Source: Rufibacter sediminis
GTDB taxonomy: Bacteria > Bacteroidota > Bacteroidia > Cytophagales > Hymenobacteraceae
Assembly (NCBI RefSeq): GCF_014269285.1
Contig: NZ_JACOAF010000006.1
Span: forward strand, 1 to 55,333
Direction of reading: 5' to 3'
DNA: 55,333 nucleotides
This document shows positions 1-8,300 of this stretch, one piece after another. The translations under genes and the position numbers were made by a program. Under the pieces are notes generated by a model, which saw only the letters and a program-made list of their open reading frames with translations, did not search any database and had not been told where the DNA came from. Position 1 is the stretch's first letter. Each line of letters opens with the position of its first letter.

Positions 1-1077
1 CCCCCCCCCAAACGGATGGCTGCTTAGGTATTTCTCTATTCTGATCTGGTTGGTAAGCCGCAAGTTGAAAGAGGCATCGTGGGGTCTAAGCGCAGAGCGC
101 ATCCGTCTGATTTCAAAGTGGCTCTGCCCAATGGAAGTGAACTTCAGGAAACAGAATCCCATCACCACTACGGTTAACGCAATGACGGTGATTTTGAAGT
201 TCTTGGTGATAAACACCACCACGCCCAACCCGATGAAGATCGTAAACAAAGCCCCTCTGGTTCCGGAGATAGATTCACCGTAGAGGAAGGCCAGGGCGGC
301 TAATCCGCAGAGAACCCTCTTCCAGAGCTTGAACGGCCCGAAAGCCAGTACCAGAGCCACCACAAACAAGTGCGCTTGCGAGGCGCCAAACTGGCTGGCA
401 TCGGTATAGAAAGAGAAGGCCCGCAGCTCCCCGAAGATCACGTGAGTCATGTACCCCGAGGTGGACAGCCAGGTTTGCTCTGCCTGTGACAGCCCGAACT
501 TGATCTGCTTCACCCCATTCAGGGTCGCCAACAAAGACATGGCGATGATCAGGATCAGGAAAAGGTTGAGATCCTTTTTGGTGTTGAAGATCATCAGGCA
601 AAGCGGCACCAGAAGCACCCACAACATGGGATATCTGAAATCCAGCATCCATCCGAAAATATTGGAGCGGGCAGGGTTAAACAGTTCCAGAATATACACC
701 AGCGTCCAGACAAAGCCCAGCACACAAATCTCCTTGTTCAGATAGCTCCAGTCATACTGCTTGGTGGTATGGAAAATGGCTCCTAACCAGGTAAGCGCCA
801 GAAAGCCTTCTACCACATAGATGTACGGAAAATGACCGATCTCCCGGGCCAGCAGGTTGAAGATGAACCCGTACACGATCAAGGAGATGATGCCTACCTT
901 CGGTTCTTTGAAGATGGAATACAGGAAAGGGAGAACCAGTAAAAGACTCACCAATACCCCTGGCACCAGAAAACCTAACTGGGCGGTTAACCATCCTATA
1001 CCTACTGCGGTTAACGCAAGGACAGGAACCAGTAAACTGAATACCTTTTTATCTGAAGAGATTTCAAGTTGCCTCAT
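1..1077 (-). CDS. O-antigen ligase/polymerase family membrane protein (3' end cut off by window edge)
   Basis: The reading frame is open from an ATG at 1077 to the window edge, giving 359 residues without a stop. The product is strongly hydrophobic with many membrane segments. It carries a central SGTRGA motif followed by a hydrophobic stretch, as in the Wzy_C/O-antigen ligase (WaaL-like) family, and a following loop with SFNLRLTNQ and SHPFGGG. Such proteins polymerise or ligate lipid-linked oligosaccharides at the periplasmic face of the inner membrane. It is the fifth gene of the operon that starts at 5711, 141 bp after the Wzz-like gene, so exopolysaccharide polymerisation is the likely role. 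The visible end is a run of nine G on the coding strand, read as three Gly codons. The C-terminus is not in the window. Family call firm, exact role (polymerase or ligase) open. Confidence 0.8.
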   Translation of the reverse strand, partial: MRQLEISSDKKVFSLLVPVLALTAVGIGWLTAQLGFLVPGVLVSLLLVLPFLYSIFKEPKVGIISLIVYGFIFNLLAREIGHFPYIYVVEGFLALTWLGAIFHTTKQYDWSYLNKEICVLGFVWTLVYILELFNPARSNIFGWMLDFRYPMLWVLLVPLCLMIFNTKKDLNLFLILIIAMSLLATLNGVKQIKFGLSQAEQTWLSTSGYMTHVIFGELRAFSFYTDASQFGASQAHLFVVALVLAFGPFKLWKRVLCGLAALAFLYGESISGTRGALFTIFIGLGVVVFITKNFKITVIALTVVVMGFCFLKFTSIGQSHFEIRRMRSALRPHDASFNLRLTNQIRIEKYLSSHPFGGG

Positions 1078-1131
1078 GGTTGTTCACGTTTGCTCTGATC
1101 AGTTATCATTAACCCCGTGGGATCAGTTGAA

Positions 1132-1175
1132 CCCTTCTCTCGCTCTTTTTTGATGCTTCAAGAGCAAGAGAAAGG
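1132..1175 (-). repeat. Stem-loop between chain-length gene and ligase gene
   Basis: Two arms of about 15 bases, with one or two imperfections (CTCTCGCTCTT and AAGAGCAAGAG at the core), flank a loop of about 12 bases. It sits in the 141-bp gap inside the EPS operon and lacks a following T-run on the minus strand, so it looks more like an mRNA processing or partial-attenuation hairpin than a strong terminator. Confidence 0.4.
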
Positions 1176-1218
1176 TTCTTTGATAAGATCATTGGAAATT
1201 GTTTTTGATGCGTTTTGA

Positions 1219-3402
1219 TTAAACGGTCTCTAAAGCGGGTAAACCTTTAGGCGAAGGGAGCACTTTCTGATCTTGCAGCACTTGCTTCGGTTTCACCACC
1301 ACCATTTCTTTGGCATCGTCTGGGCGCACAGAACTCAAGACGGTTTCAATTGGGGCATTGGTCACTTTCTGGATGTTCTCAAACATTGTTTTGTCAGACT
1401 GCTGCCATACCCTGTTTGATCTTACCGTTAAGAGTACCAGATCCAGGTGCTTGAACAGGGACACCGGATAGGTTTCTTCCAGCACCGCCGGGAATTCTAC
1501 CAGTACCACCGCATTGTTCAGGTAGTCAAGTCCGGCCAGGTCGCCGATGGTGGCATCGGTCAACACGCCCTGGATTGGAGAATAGAACGTGTTATGGGCA
1601 TCTGGGCTCACTGTACCTTTGTGATTCTCTGGGTGCAGCACCTGGGTTTCAATTCCCATGGAGATCAGGTTATTGGCCAGGGCTCGGCAGAGGGCTGTTT
1701 TCCCTTCGCCAGACATGCTGCTCAACACCCCTACCACAAAAGGATACGAAGAATCTTTCTGCTTCATTTTCAGGATGAGCTGGCGGGCCAATTGGTCCTC
1801 GGCATTCTGGGCCAGCTGCAGCTGCTTTGAACTTGAGCTGATGGTGGCCGGAAGAACCCCGAAGATGGGATACTCCATCTTTTTCACCGCCACAGAAGGC
1901 TTGCGCAACGAATCGTCTAACAGTTCGCGGGTCAAGAGAACCCCCAGAGTTACCAGGAACACCCCAATCGCCCCGAACAGGATGAGCAGGATACGAGTCA
2001 GCTTGGTAGGGCTGCCGGGCATGTACGGCGCGTCAATCACTTTCAACTGAGACGCCATTTCAATGTTCTGCTGGTTCAGTTTACTTTGGTTCAGACCGTC
2101 TAACTGAGCCAGATACTCCTGCTCGGCCATGGTTACTTCCCGGGTCAGTTTTCTGTTCTCATCTCCCAGCGGCATCAGTTTCTCATACTCCTGGCTGTAG
2201 GCAGATCGCTGTTGGTTCAGCAGGTTGCGTTTGCTCTTGAGTTCCTCCATAGTGTAGGTGGTTCTCACCCAATCGTTCAGCAGGTTGGTGGTAGGCAGTC
2301 CCTCCACAGAATGGGTATTGGCATAGTGCATGTCCACAGAGCCCTTCATCTTCTCGGAAAGCTCATCGGCTTCCTTCTTCAAGGCCGCCAATCTGCCGGA
2401 TTGAGGACCGTTGGCATTGCCTCTGTTCAACAGCTCCAGCTCAACAATCTCAGTGGTTACCCGGGAGAGTCTGTTTTTCAACTGAAGCACTTCCTGGCTG
2501 TACAGGTTGGGAATACCTCTTTTCTTCAGGCTTTGCTCCAGTGAGCGCAAGGTGGAAGAGGCGCCGGCATACTCAATATCCAGGTCATTCGCCTTGGCGG
2601 CCAACGTGTTCTTCTCAGTGGTGGTGTTGCCCACCTGGGTGTTGTAATCAATGATGCCGTTCGTCTGCTGGAAACGGAGCAAGCTCTCTTCGGCGTTTTT
2701 CAACCGCTCCTGCGCTTTTTCAGTCGTTTTCACGAAGTGGTTCACCACTGACTCAGATTGGGCGGTAAACAAGGTTCTGTGTTTTTCAAACAGCAGCTGC
2801 GTGAGCATGTCAAGCGTGTGTTTCGTCTGCGCCGGATCTCTAAAGGTATAGGTGATCTGCAACAGGTCACTGTCACCCATTCTTTTGGACTCCAATGAGG
2901 CGAGTGCGTCCCCGGAGTAGCCCAATTCGCTGGAGTAAATCACATCCCGGATCACGTTATCCTGCGAAGCGTTGAAATAGGCAGCAAGGTTCTTAGATGT
3001 TTCTTCTAGAGTAGCTCCTACCAGTTTGCTTCTCAAGGACGCCGGGATCATTTCCTTCAAAGTGGTATATGCCTCTTCTCCGATGATGTTAGGGTCATGC
3101 GCCTTTAACATGAGATGGGAAGCTAGCAACCGGAAACCCAGTTCGTCTCTGAGGTCTCTTGAATCAAGAATGGAGATTAAGTTCGCAAAACCGTCTTTGG
3201 CAGCCTTGTACTGGGTGCTGCTTTCGGTCACATCACTGATGTTGTAACCAGAGGCGATACCCGTATAGATCGTGGTTCCTGATTTGTATTCATCTACCTG
3301 GTCTTGTGTGAAGAAAAAGATAGAAGCCGCCGTGACCGTGGTAATGGCTACCAATAAGAACCAGTTCCGATTTATGAGTCTAAAGATGTCTGTAAGTTTC
3401 AT
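1219..3402 (-). CDS. Wzz/GumC-type polysaccharide chain-length determinant with reduced BY-kinase domain
   Basis: The 727-residue protein has a membrane segment near residues 14-32, a long periplasmic region rich in predicted coiled coil (about 200-450), a Pro-rich motif just before a second membrane segment (about 470-492), and a cytoplasmic ATPase-like domain. A P-loop is visible (SSMSGEGKTALCRALA, GEGKT near 563-567), as in bacterial tyrosine kinases of the Wzc/CpsD type. The later region where kinases have a hhhDxPP motif reads VVLVEFPAVLEE, and there is no C-terminal tyrosine cluster, so autokinase activity is doubtful. Such proteins control chain length and couple polymerisation to export. 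The start overlaps the stop of the TolC-like gene by four bases (ATGA type), which implies translational coupling. Confidence 0.87.
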   Translation of the reverse strand: MKLTDIFRLINRNWFLLVAITTVTAASIFFFTQDQVDEYKSGTTIYTGIASGYNISDVTESSTQYKAAKDGFANLISILDSRDLRDELGFRLLASHLMLKAHDPNIIGEEAYTTLKEMIPASLRSKLVGATLEETSKNLAAYFNASQDNVIRDVIYSSELGYSGDALASLESKRMGDSDLLQITYTFRDPAQTKHTLDMLTQLLFEKHRTLFTAQSESVVNHFVKTTEKAQERLKNAEESLLRFQQTNGIIDYNTQVGNTTTEKNTLAAKANDLDIEYAGASSTLRSLEQSLKKRGIPNLYSQEVLQLKNRLSRVTTEIVELELLNRGNANGPQSGRLAALKKEADELSEKMKGSVDMHYANTHSVEGLPTTNLLNDWVRTTYTMEELKSKRNLLNQQRSAYSQEYEKLMPLGDENRKLTREVTMAEQEYLAQLDGLNQSKLNQQNIEMASQLKVIDAPYMPGSPTKLTRILLILFGAIGVFLVTLGVLLTRELLDDSLRKPSVAVKKMEYPIFGVLPATISSSSKQLQLAQNAEDQLARQLILKMKQKDSSYPFVVGVLSSMSGEGKTALCRALANNLISMGIETQVLHPENHKGTVSPDAHNTFYSPIQGVLTDATIGDLAGLDYLNNAVVLVEFPAVLEETYPVSLFKHLDLVLLTVRSNRVWQQSDKTMFENIQKVTNAPIETVLSSVRPDDAKEMVVVKPKQVLQDQKVLPSPKGLPALETV

Positions 3403-4148
3403 TTGCTTTGTATTAAGTCGATTAGTCTAGTTCCAATTGTTTCTTCCATCATTAACAGTTGCGTTTCATAGTTCACCTTGGCTGTTTGCAGGGCAGTGGC
3501 AGTACTGGTGTAAGCTTGTTGCACATTGCTCATGGCATCAATCAGTATTTCGCCGCTCTTGAATTGCCGCTTGGCCAACTGCAGGCTAACGACTGCTGTC
3601 TGGTAGGCTTCCTGTTGCAGCTCTAATTGTGATTTGGCCAGTACCAGGTTCTGGTATAAGGTGATGACCCGCATTCTTACCGCTCTTTCTGCCAGCTTTT
3701 TGCTCCCCTCCACCTGTGCGATGGCCAGATCCTGGTTCTTGATGGTGTTATGCCGGCTCAGGAGCTGTCCCAGCGGCAGCGACATGGAGAAACCCGCATT
3801 ATATCTGGCGCGCAACGGTGCGTCAAAGGCGTTGAAAGAATTTACTGGCTCGCCGTTGGTGCTCCAGTTATTCATACTCCCGTAGGTATAGGAGGAGTTG
3901 ATGGAGAAACCACTGTAGAAGTTTTTACGAACAATCTTTCTTTGTTCAATGGCGGCCAACTTAGCGGCTTCTGCATTCTCCAATTCTATTGAATTGGTAA
4001 TAGCTGTTTCAATAAGGATTGGAAGCGCGTATTCTGAGTTAAAGAGCTTCTTTTCCCATTCAGCTTCCTTTGCAGGAGCAGTCTGGGCTGAGGCCACCAG
4101 ACCATAGAAGGCCATCAAGAGGGCAAGCGAAAGTTTTTTCATATTCAT
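3399..4148 (-). CDS. TolC-like outer-membrane/periplasmic protein, half length
   Basis: A signal peptide (MKKLSLALLMAFYGLVASAQ) is followed by one alpha-helical repeat of the outer-membrane efflux type: long amphipathic helices with EAAKLAAIEQRK and LVLAKSQLELQQEAYQTA around a short beta segment (residues about 75-125). At 249 residues it is about half of a normal TolC/OprM protomer (430-490), which has two such repeats. It may assemble as a larger oligomer or act as a periplasmic adaptor. Its place between the sugar transferase and the chain-length protein suggests the export channel of the EPS machine. Two possible start codons (4148 and 4142) differ by two residues. Confidence 0.75.
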   Translation of the reverse strand: MNMKKLSLALLMAFYGLVASAQTAPAKEAEWEKKLFNSEYALPILIETAITNSIELENAEAAKLAAIEQRKIVRKNFYSGFSINSSYTYGSMNNWSTNGEPVNSFNAFDAPLRARYNAGFSMSLPLGQLLSRHNTIKNQDLAIAQVEGSKKLAERAVRMRVITLYQNLVLAKSQLELQQEAYQTAVVSLQLAKRQFKSGEILIDAMSNVQQAYTSTATALQTAKVNYETQLLMMEETIGTRLIDLIQSK

Positions 4149-4154
4149 TTTTTG

Positions 4155-5318
4155 TTAGACATTTTCTTTTTGGAACATAGCCGGCACCGTTTTGAGCAGG
4201 ATGTAGAGGTCTTTCTTCAGAGAGAACTTCTGGGCATATTCAATATCCAGGGCCTTTCTTTCAGATTCTGACATATTCCCTTTGCCGCGTTTACTTACCT
4301 GCCAGAGACCAGTGATGCCGGCCGGAGCGATAAAACGCGCCGCGTATTCATCTGTGGTGATTTTCTCCGCCTCATAGATGGGAAGGGGCCGGTTTCCTAC
4401 AATGGACATATCGCCCCTTAGAACATTGTATAACTGAGGCAATTCATCAATGCTGGTATTGCGCAGAAACAGCCCCAACCGGGTGATTCTTGGGTCATTC
4501 GCAATCTTGATGAAGGCTGCCCCGGTCTTGGTTTTCTTTGATTCTATGTAGTGCCGTTCACAGATGATCTTCCCCGACTCATCGATCAGCTTATTCGCGC
4601 ATTCTGAACCCATTCCAGAGCAATCGGTGCAGAGGGTATACCCTTCCTCTTTTTTCTCAATGACCCGCGTCTGGTACTGGTTTAAATCCTTGATGGAATC
4701 AAGCAGCTGATCGGCGTCTTGCCGCATGGATCTAAACTTCCAGAATTTGAAGATCTTGAACCCGGTGCCTACTCTGTAAGAATAGTAAAAGGCCGGGCCT
4801 TTTGATTCCAGTTTGATGAGGATGGTAATGACCAATAAAATGGGTGCGAGACAAAAAAGCGCAGTGGAAGCGACTACTATATCAAATACTCTTTTCCCTA
4901 AAGGGTATTTGTATGCATACAAGCTTTCAATTCTGGAATTTGTCTCCATTTTCTTGGCTTTGGCTAAGTAATCAATTCTGGTACTTAGCTTTTCCCGGTC
5001 GTCTGGCTGTTTGTGAAAGATGTCAGAAACGCCGGTCTCCATTAACATTCGCTGAATTGAGGAAGGAACCGGGCTACTGGCCAACCAAATCACTGGGGTT
5101 GAGAGGGAGAATTTCTGTTTTACCTCTCTTAACAAATTGATCCCCAAGGGCGAACCCAGTGAAGCAGCATTGATGATGATATCATAGAGATCACCGTTTT
5201 CTAATGACTTTAAAAAGAACTTAGGGTTGTCAAAATGCTTTACCTCTATGTTTTGGCCAAACTCAGATTTAAATTCATCCGCTTCCTGAATATCCGGTGA
5301 TAGAAAAGCAACCCTCAT
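4155..5318 (-). CDS. Undecaprenyl-phosphate sugar-1-phosphate transferase with N-terminal pseudo-receiver and Cys-rich insertion
   Basis: Residues about 1-120 resemble a response-regulator receiver fold, but the phosphoacceptor position reads DIIINAASLG, so the Asp is lost. After a membrane segment (about 147-168) comes the bacterial sugar transferase domain (PF02397): KFWKFRSM, DELPQLYNVLRGDMSIVGNRP (Asp-Glu and Arg-Pro of the active site) and GITGLWQVSKRG. The enzyme starts repeat-unit assembly by moving a hexose-1-phosphate from a UDP-sugar to undecaprenyl phosphate at the cytoplasmic membrane. Between KFRSM and the DELPQ motif is an extra stretch of roughly 60 residues with C230, C233, C240, C253 and H256 (CxxC-x6-C-x12-C-x2-H), which looks like a metal-binding knuckle. 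It lies 12 bp after the receiver gene, in the same operon. Confidence 0.9.
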   Translation of the reverse strand: MRVAFLSPDIQEADEFKSEFGQNIEVKHFDNPKFFLKSLENGDLYDIIINAASLGSPLGINLLREVKQKFSLSTPVIWLASSPVPSSIQRMLMETGVSDIFHKQPDDREKLSTRIDYLAKAKKMETNSRIESLYAYKYPLGKRVFDIVVASTALFCLAPILLVITILIKLESKGPAFYYSYRVGTGFKIFKFWKFRSMRQDADQLLDSIKDLNQYQTRVIEKKEEGYTLCTDCSGMGSECANKLIDESGKIICERHYIESKKTKTGAAFIKIANDPRITRLGLFLRNTSIDELPQLYNVLRGDMSIVGNRPLPIYEAEKITTDEYAARFIAPAGITGLWQVSKRGKGNMSESERKALDIEYAQKFSLKKDLYILLKTVPAMFQKENV

Positions 5319-5330
5319 ACCCGTTGTACT

Positions 5331-5711
5331 TTAAGAAATTTTCACTCTTCTAAGAACATTCTTGATTCTTATCTCCAGCTCCTCTGGGTTGAAGGGTTTG
5401 ATCATGTAATCGTCTGCGCCGCTTTTCAGGCAAAGGATTTTGTTTCTGGACTCTTCTTTGCCAGACAACATGATCAAGGGGATGTCCTTGAATAAGGTAC
5501 TGGCTCTTAACTGCTTGATAAAATCCAGCCCATTCATGTAAGGCATTTCGAAATCAGCCACAATAGCATCGATATGATGTCCCTCTTCCAACCAAGCCAT
5601 TGCTTCTTTGCCGTTTGACTTGACCACCACCTGATAAGCTTTGGAGAAGTAATGTTCCAGTATCAATCCGATGGTAGGCTCATCGTCTACAATTAATATA
5701 CACTGTTTCAT
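5331..5711 (-). CDS. Single-domain response regulator (receiver only)
   Basis: The 126-residue protein is a complete receiver: acidic pair in IVDDEP (residues 9-10), phosphoacceptor Asp in VADFEMP (about 53), Ser in MLSGKE in the Thr/Ser position, and the conserved Lys in MIKPFNPEE. No output domain follows. It is the first gene of the EPS operon and is followed after 12 bp by the sugar transferase that itself carries a pseudo-receiver. It may act by protein contact with that transferase, or as a phosphate sink of the kinases encoded just upstream. That role is inferred from position only. Confidence 0.92.
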   Translation of the reverse strand: MKQCILIVDDEPTIGLILEHYFSKAYQVVVKSNGKEAMAWLEEGHHIDAIVADFEMPYMNGLDFIKQLRASTLFKDIPLIMLSGKEESRNKILCLKSGADDYMIKPFNPEELEIRIKNVLRRVKIS

Positions 5712-5736
5712 ATTTTATCATTTTTATAAATACTAT

Positions 5737-5751
5737 GAAATTACCGTGCCA
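5737..5751 (-). promoter_or_regulatory. Near-consensus sigma54 (-24/-12) promoter of the EPS operon
   Basis: On the minus strand the bases read TGGCACGGTAATTTC, against the sigma54 consensus TGGCACG-N4-TTGC. The -24 element is perfect and the spacing is right (GG-N10-nC); the -12 element has TTTC instead of TTGC. It lies 26 bp upstream of the receiver gene, and a sigma54 activator gene lies nearby at 8301-9689. Confidence 0.65.
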
Positions 5752-5814
5752 TTATAGTTTTTGTATTAAAAAATATAATTAGAGTATAATTAACCAGCTT
5801 TCTCTTTATTACAC

Positions 5815-5848
5815 TTCCCATTTTGGGAATACAGATTCCATTCTGGGA
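5815..5848. promoter_or_regulatory. Two dyad sites upstream of the sigma54 promoter, possible activator-binding sites
   Basis: TTCCCATTTTGGGAA (5815-5829) is a palindrome with 6-bp arms, and a second, weaker copy TTCCATTCTGGGA lies at 5836-5848. Their centres are about 20 bp apart, two helical turns, and lie about 85 and 105 bp upstream of the -12 element on the minus strand. This is the usual place for NtrC-class enhancer sites. Which protein binds is inferred. Confidence 0.5.
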
Positions 5849-5944
5849 CATCGGCATTCTCCTTAGCAAAAATCACAGAAATAATTGGATGCAAATACTA
5901 GAACGAGGCTCAAGTCCTCTGGAGGAAGGCGGAATTGGTGATTT

Positions 5945-5975
5945 CCTGTTTTGGGGGTGTTTTTACAAAAACAGG
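5945..5975. repeat. Degenerate copy of the palindromic intergenic repeat
   Basis: CCTGTTTT and AAAACAGG arms flank a centre with GGGGGTGTTTTTAC. The right-hand GGCCC part of the family is missing. The 473-bp gap 5712-6184 otherwise holds the sigma54 promoter, the two dyads and one good repeat copy; I see no gene in it. Confidence 0.4.
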
Positions 5976-6144
5976 CTATTTTCAGAAATGGTCTGGTTTG
6001 TTCTAATTAGCTGCTGAATAGCATCTCTGATTCCATCTGGCCACTCACCAGGGAAAGATGGTAAGAGGGCAGCTACTCTTTTACAGCTAAAAGTGAAGGC
6101 AGCAACAGGCTACCTTAGACTGTTCTACAATAGAAAGATAGGTA

Positions 6145-6182
6145 CGTTTTAGGGCCATTTTCCAAAATCCAGGCCCGAAACG
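6145..6182. repeat. Palindromic intergenic repeat, copy 1
   Basis: Arms CGTTTTAGGGCC and GGCCCGAAACG enclose a TTTTCC..AAAA core. It lies directly after the stop of the 6185-8068 gene, where it could also help termination. Other copies lie in gaps where no termination is expected. Confidence 0.7.
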
Positions 6183-6184
6183 CC

Positions 6185-8068
6185 TTAAGGGGTGTTTCCA
6201 AGTTCATCAGAAAAGACGTTAATCACTTTCTGGGTTGTTTCTTTCACCACCAACAGCAGTTTATTCATTTCGGAGAGATTTGATTTTGTGCCCGCGATCT
6301 CTTCAATCCGCTTCATGGCTTCAGCGGCTCTCACTATTTTGATGTTCCCGTAGGTAGATTTCAGGCTATGGGCCAGAAGCGCCACCGTTTCCCATTCCTG
6401 CTGCTGCATGGCGGCGGACAGCTTAGCTAGTTGCCCGGGAACCAGGTCAATAAACAACTGCTGCATTTTCCGGATGAAAACGCTGTCTTCGGCCATGTTC
6501 CCGAGACCGGAGAAGTCAAACAACCGCTGTTCCTGCTCATTTACAACGTTCTCATGCGTAAGCGGCTCCCTGGAGAAGTGCCCGGTGTTCTTGGTGATAC
6601 ACAGATAAAGGTCAAAGGCGTGATAAGGTTTCCGGAGAAAATCAGTGAAACCAGCCGACATGAATTTCTCAACGGGGGTGTGTTCCGCATTTGACGTAAA
6701 GGCCACGATAGGGGTAAACTGGTTGGGCCCCTTTGAGGCACGAATGGCAGAAGCAGCCTCAAAACCGTTGGTGCCGGTCAGTTCCACGTCCATCAAAATC
6801 AAGCTGTAGTTTTCTCTCGTGGCAAGATGAAGAGCGTCTTCTGCATTGGTGGCGATGTCTAGTTGCGTGTTCCAGTTTTGGATCTGGTGCTTTACCAGCG
6901 TCTGGATGCTCTCATTCTTATCCACCAGAAGCAGCCTTAAATCCGTGGCCTGTCCGGGAGAAGGGCTCAACTGCTTTTGCCCGGCATCTCCGTCAGGCGT
7001 GGTAGCATGTTGTTGCATGACTGGAAATGAGAGGATGAACTCTATACTGGTTCCTTCTTCTTTATTCTCCTCCAGCCAAACTTTTCCGCCCTGCAGTTCA
7101 ATCAATTTCTTACTGGTATACACCCCTAAGTCAATTCTACTCCGCTTATACTTTTCATTGGTATGCAGACTATTATCCGACTCAAACACCTTCGCCAACA
7201 CCTCATAGTCTTGGTCAAGGCCGAGATTGCGGATGGAGAACTGGAGAAACAGCATATTGCCCACCTTCTCTTTTTGGGAAAAGGAGAACACTACCTCTTT
7301 GCTCTTGGTGTACCTGATGGCACATCTGATTACTTTCACCAAAACCTGGTTCAGGTAAACGGGATTGATTTCCACGCGAGGCAACTGAAACGCGGGCTCA
7401 GTGAACTGGATGGTCACGTCTTGTTCAGCAGCTTTGGAAATCAAGGATTCCACAATTCCCCGGATAAAGGAAGTGATGTCCACCACCTCGGTGGCCAGAT
7501 CCAGAATACCCGCTTCTACCCGAGCGTACTCCAATACATCTTTGGGCACATCCAGAATGTAGTCTGAGATGGACAGGATAGAGTTCAGGTATCTTTTCTG
7601 GTCTTTGCTGATGTACGTTTGCTTCAGAAGCCGGACCAGACTGCTGATGGCATTGATAGGAGCCTCCAGTCCACCGCTTACTTCCGTCAGAAACTTCTCT
7701 TTGGAGGCAAAGGAATCTTCGGCCACCTGGATCGTTTCTTTTAGGTTGGTGATCTCTGCCGAGGTGGAAAACAGAAAGCGCTCCCCGTCTTGCTGCCGGA
7801 TCGGCTTCTTGACGGTGAGGTACCAGGTTCCTCGCCCGTCTTCCAGCTTGTAGAACTCCTCCAGCTCGTTCACTTCATCGGCCCGGAAAACCTCCATATC
7901 CCTCTCAAATGAAAAATCGAAATCTACAGCCCCTTTTTCAAGTACTTGCGACAACGTAGCCCTATGCAGCACCGCATAGGCAGAATTAGCCCAAACTATC
8001 TTCCCTTGCGCATCCTTGATATAGGTGGGATTGGGGCTTTCCTCAAAAATTTGTTGAATAAATTGCAT
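6185..8068 (-). CDS. Pseudo-histidine-kinase with PAS, intact receiver and intact HPt domains
   Basis: Domain order: PAS (residues about 1-115), HisKA-like, HATPase-like, receiver (about 373-500) and HPt (about 520-620). The H-box reads KFLTEVSGGLEAPINA, where SHELRTPLNA is expected, so the phosphoacceptor His is Gly. The N-box reads LVKVIRCAIRYT with both Asn gone, the G1 Asp is Asn (IRNLGLD), and the Gly-rich G2 motif is lost. Neither ATP binding nor autophosphorylation looks possible. The receiver is complete (LILMDVELTG, Asp about 427; Lys in LRKPY), and the HPt has AHSLKSTYGN with His about 567. The protein can therefore receive and pass phosphate but not make it. It lies between the EPS operon and the sigma54 regulator, transcribed the same way. 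No frameshift is seen, so this looks like an evolved role rather than decay. Confidence 0.85.
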   Translation of the reverse strand: MQFIQQIFEESPNPTYIKDAQGKIVWANSAYAVLHRATLSQVLEKGAVDFDFSFERDMEVFRADEVNELEEFYKLEDGRGTWYLTVKKPIRQQDGERFLFSTSAEITNLKETIQVAEDSFASKEKFLTEVSGGLEAPINAISSLVRLLKQTYISKDQKRYLNSILSISDYILDVPKDVLEYARVEAGILDLATEVVDITSFIRGIVESLISKAAEQDVTIQFTEPAFQLPRVEINPVYLNQVLVKVIRCAIRYTKSKEVVFSFSQKEKVGNMLFLQFSIRNLGLDQDYEVLAKVFESDNSLHTNEKYKRSRIDLGVYTSKKLIELQGGKVWLEENKEEGTSIEFILSFPVMQQHATTPDGDAGQKQLSPSPGQATDLRLLLVDKNESIQTLVKHQIQNWNTQLDIATNAEDALHLATRENYSLILMDVELTGTNGFEAASAIRASKGPNQFTPIVAFTSNAEHTPVEKFMSAGFTDFLRKPYHAFDLYLCITKNTGHFSREPLTHENVVNEQEQRLFDFSGLGNMAEDSVFIRKMQQLFIDLVPGQLAKLSAAMQQQEWETVALLAHSLKSTYGNIKIVRAAEAMKRIEEIAGTKSNLSEMNKLLLVVKETTQKVINVFSDELGNTP

Positions 8069-8300
8069 AATCTCTTAACTACAGTTCCGTCCAACTCCAC
8101 CATTGTAGTTTCTGAATACAATCTTCCGCTATTTGATTTCCTCTGATATGTATAATAAGCCGCCTATCTTGCCACAATTCCCTCCAAAGGGATCTTTCCT
8201 TTATATTTTCTCTGGTTGGCTCCGTCTTTCAACAACCTAAAGCTTGGGTAATCCTGCCTCTTACTGCACCTAGCCTCGCCAGCTAAATCACTCCAATTTC

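Noticed and set aside
8121..8141. Possible sigma54 promoter of the pseudo-kinase gene (GG-N10-GC on the minus strand)
   Set aside because: Only the GG and GC dinucleotides match; the rest of the -24 and -12 boxes does not.
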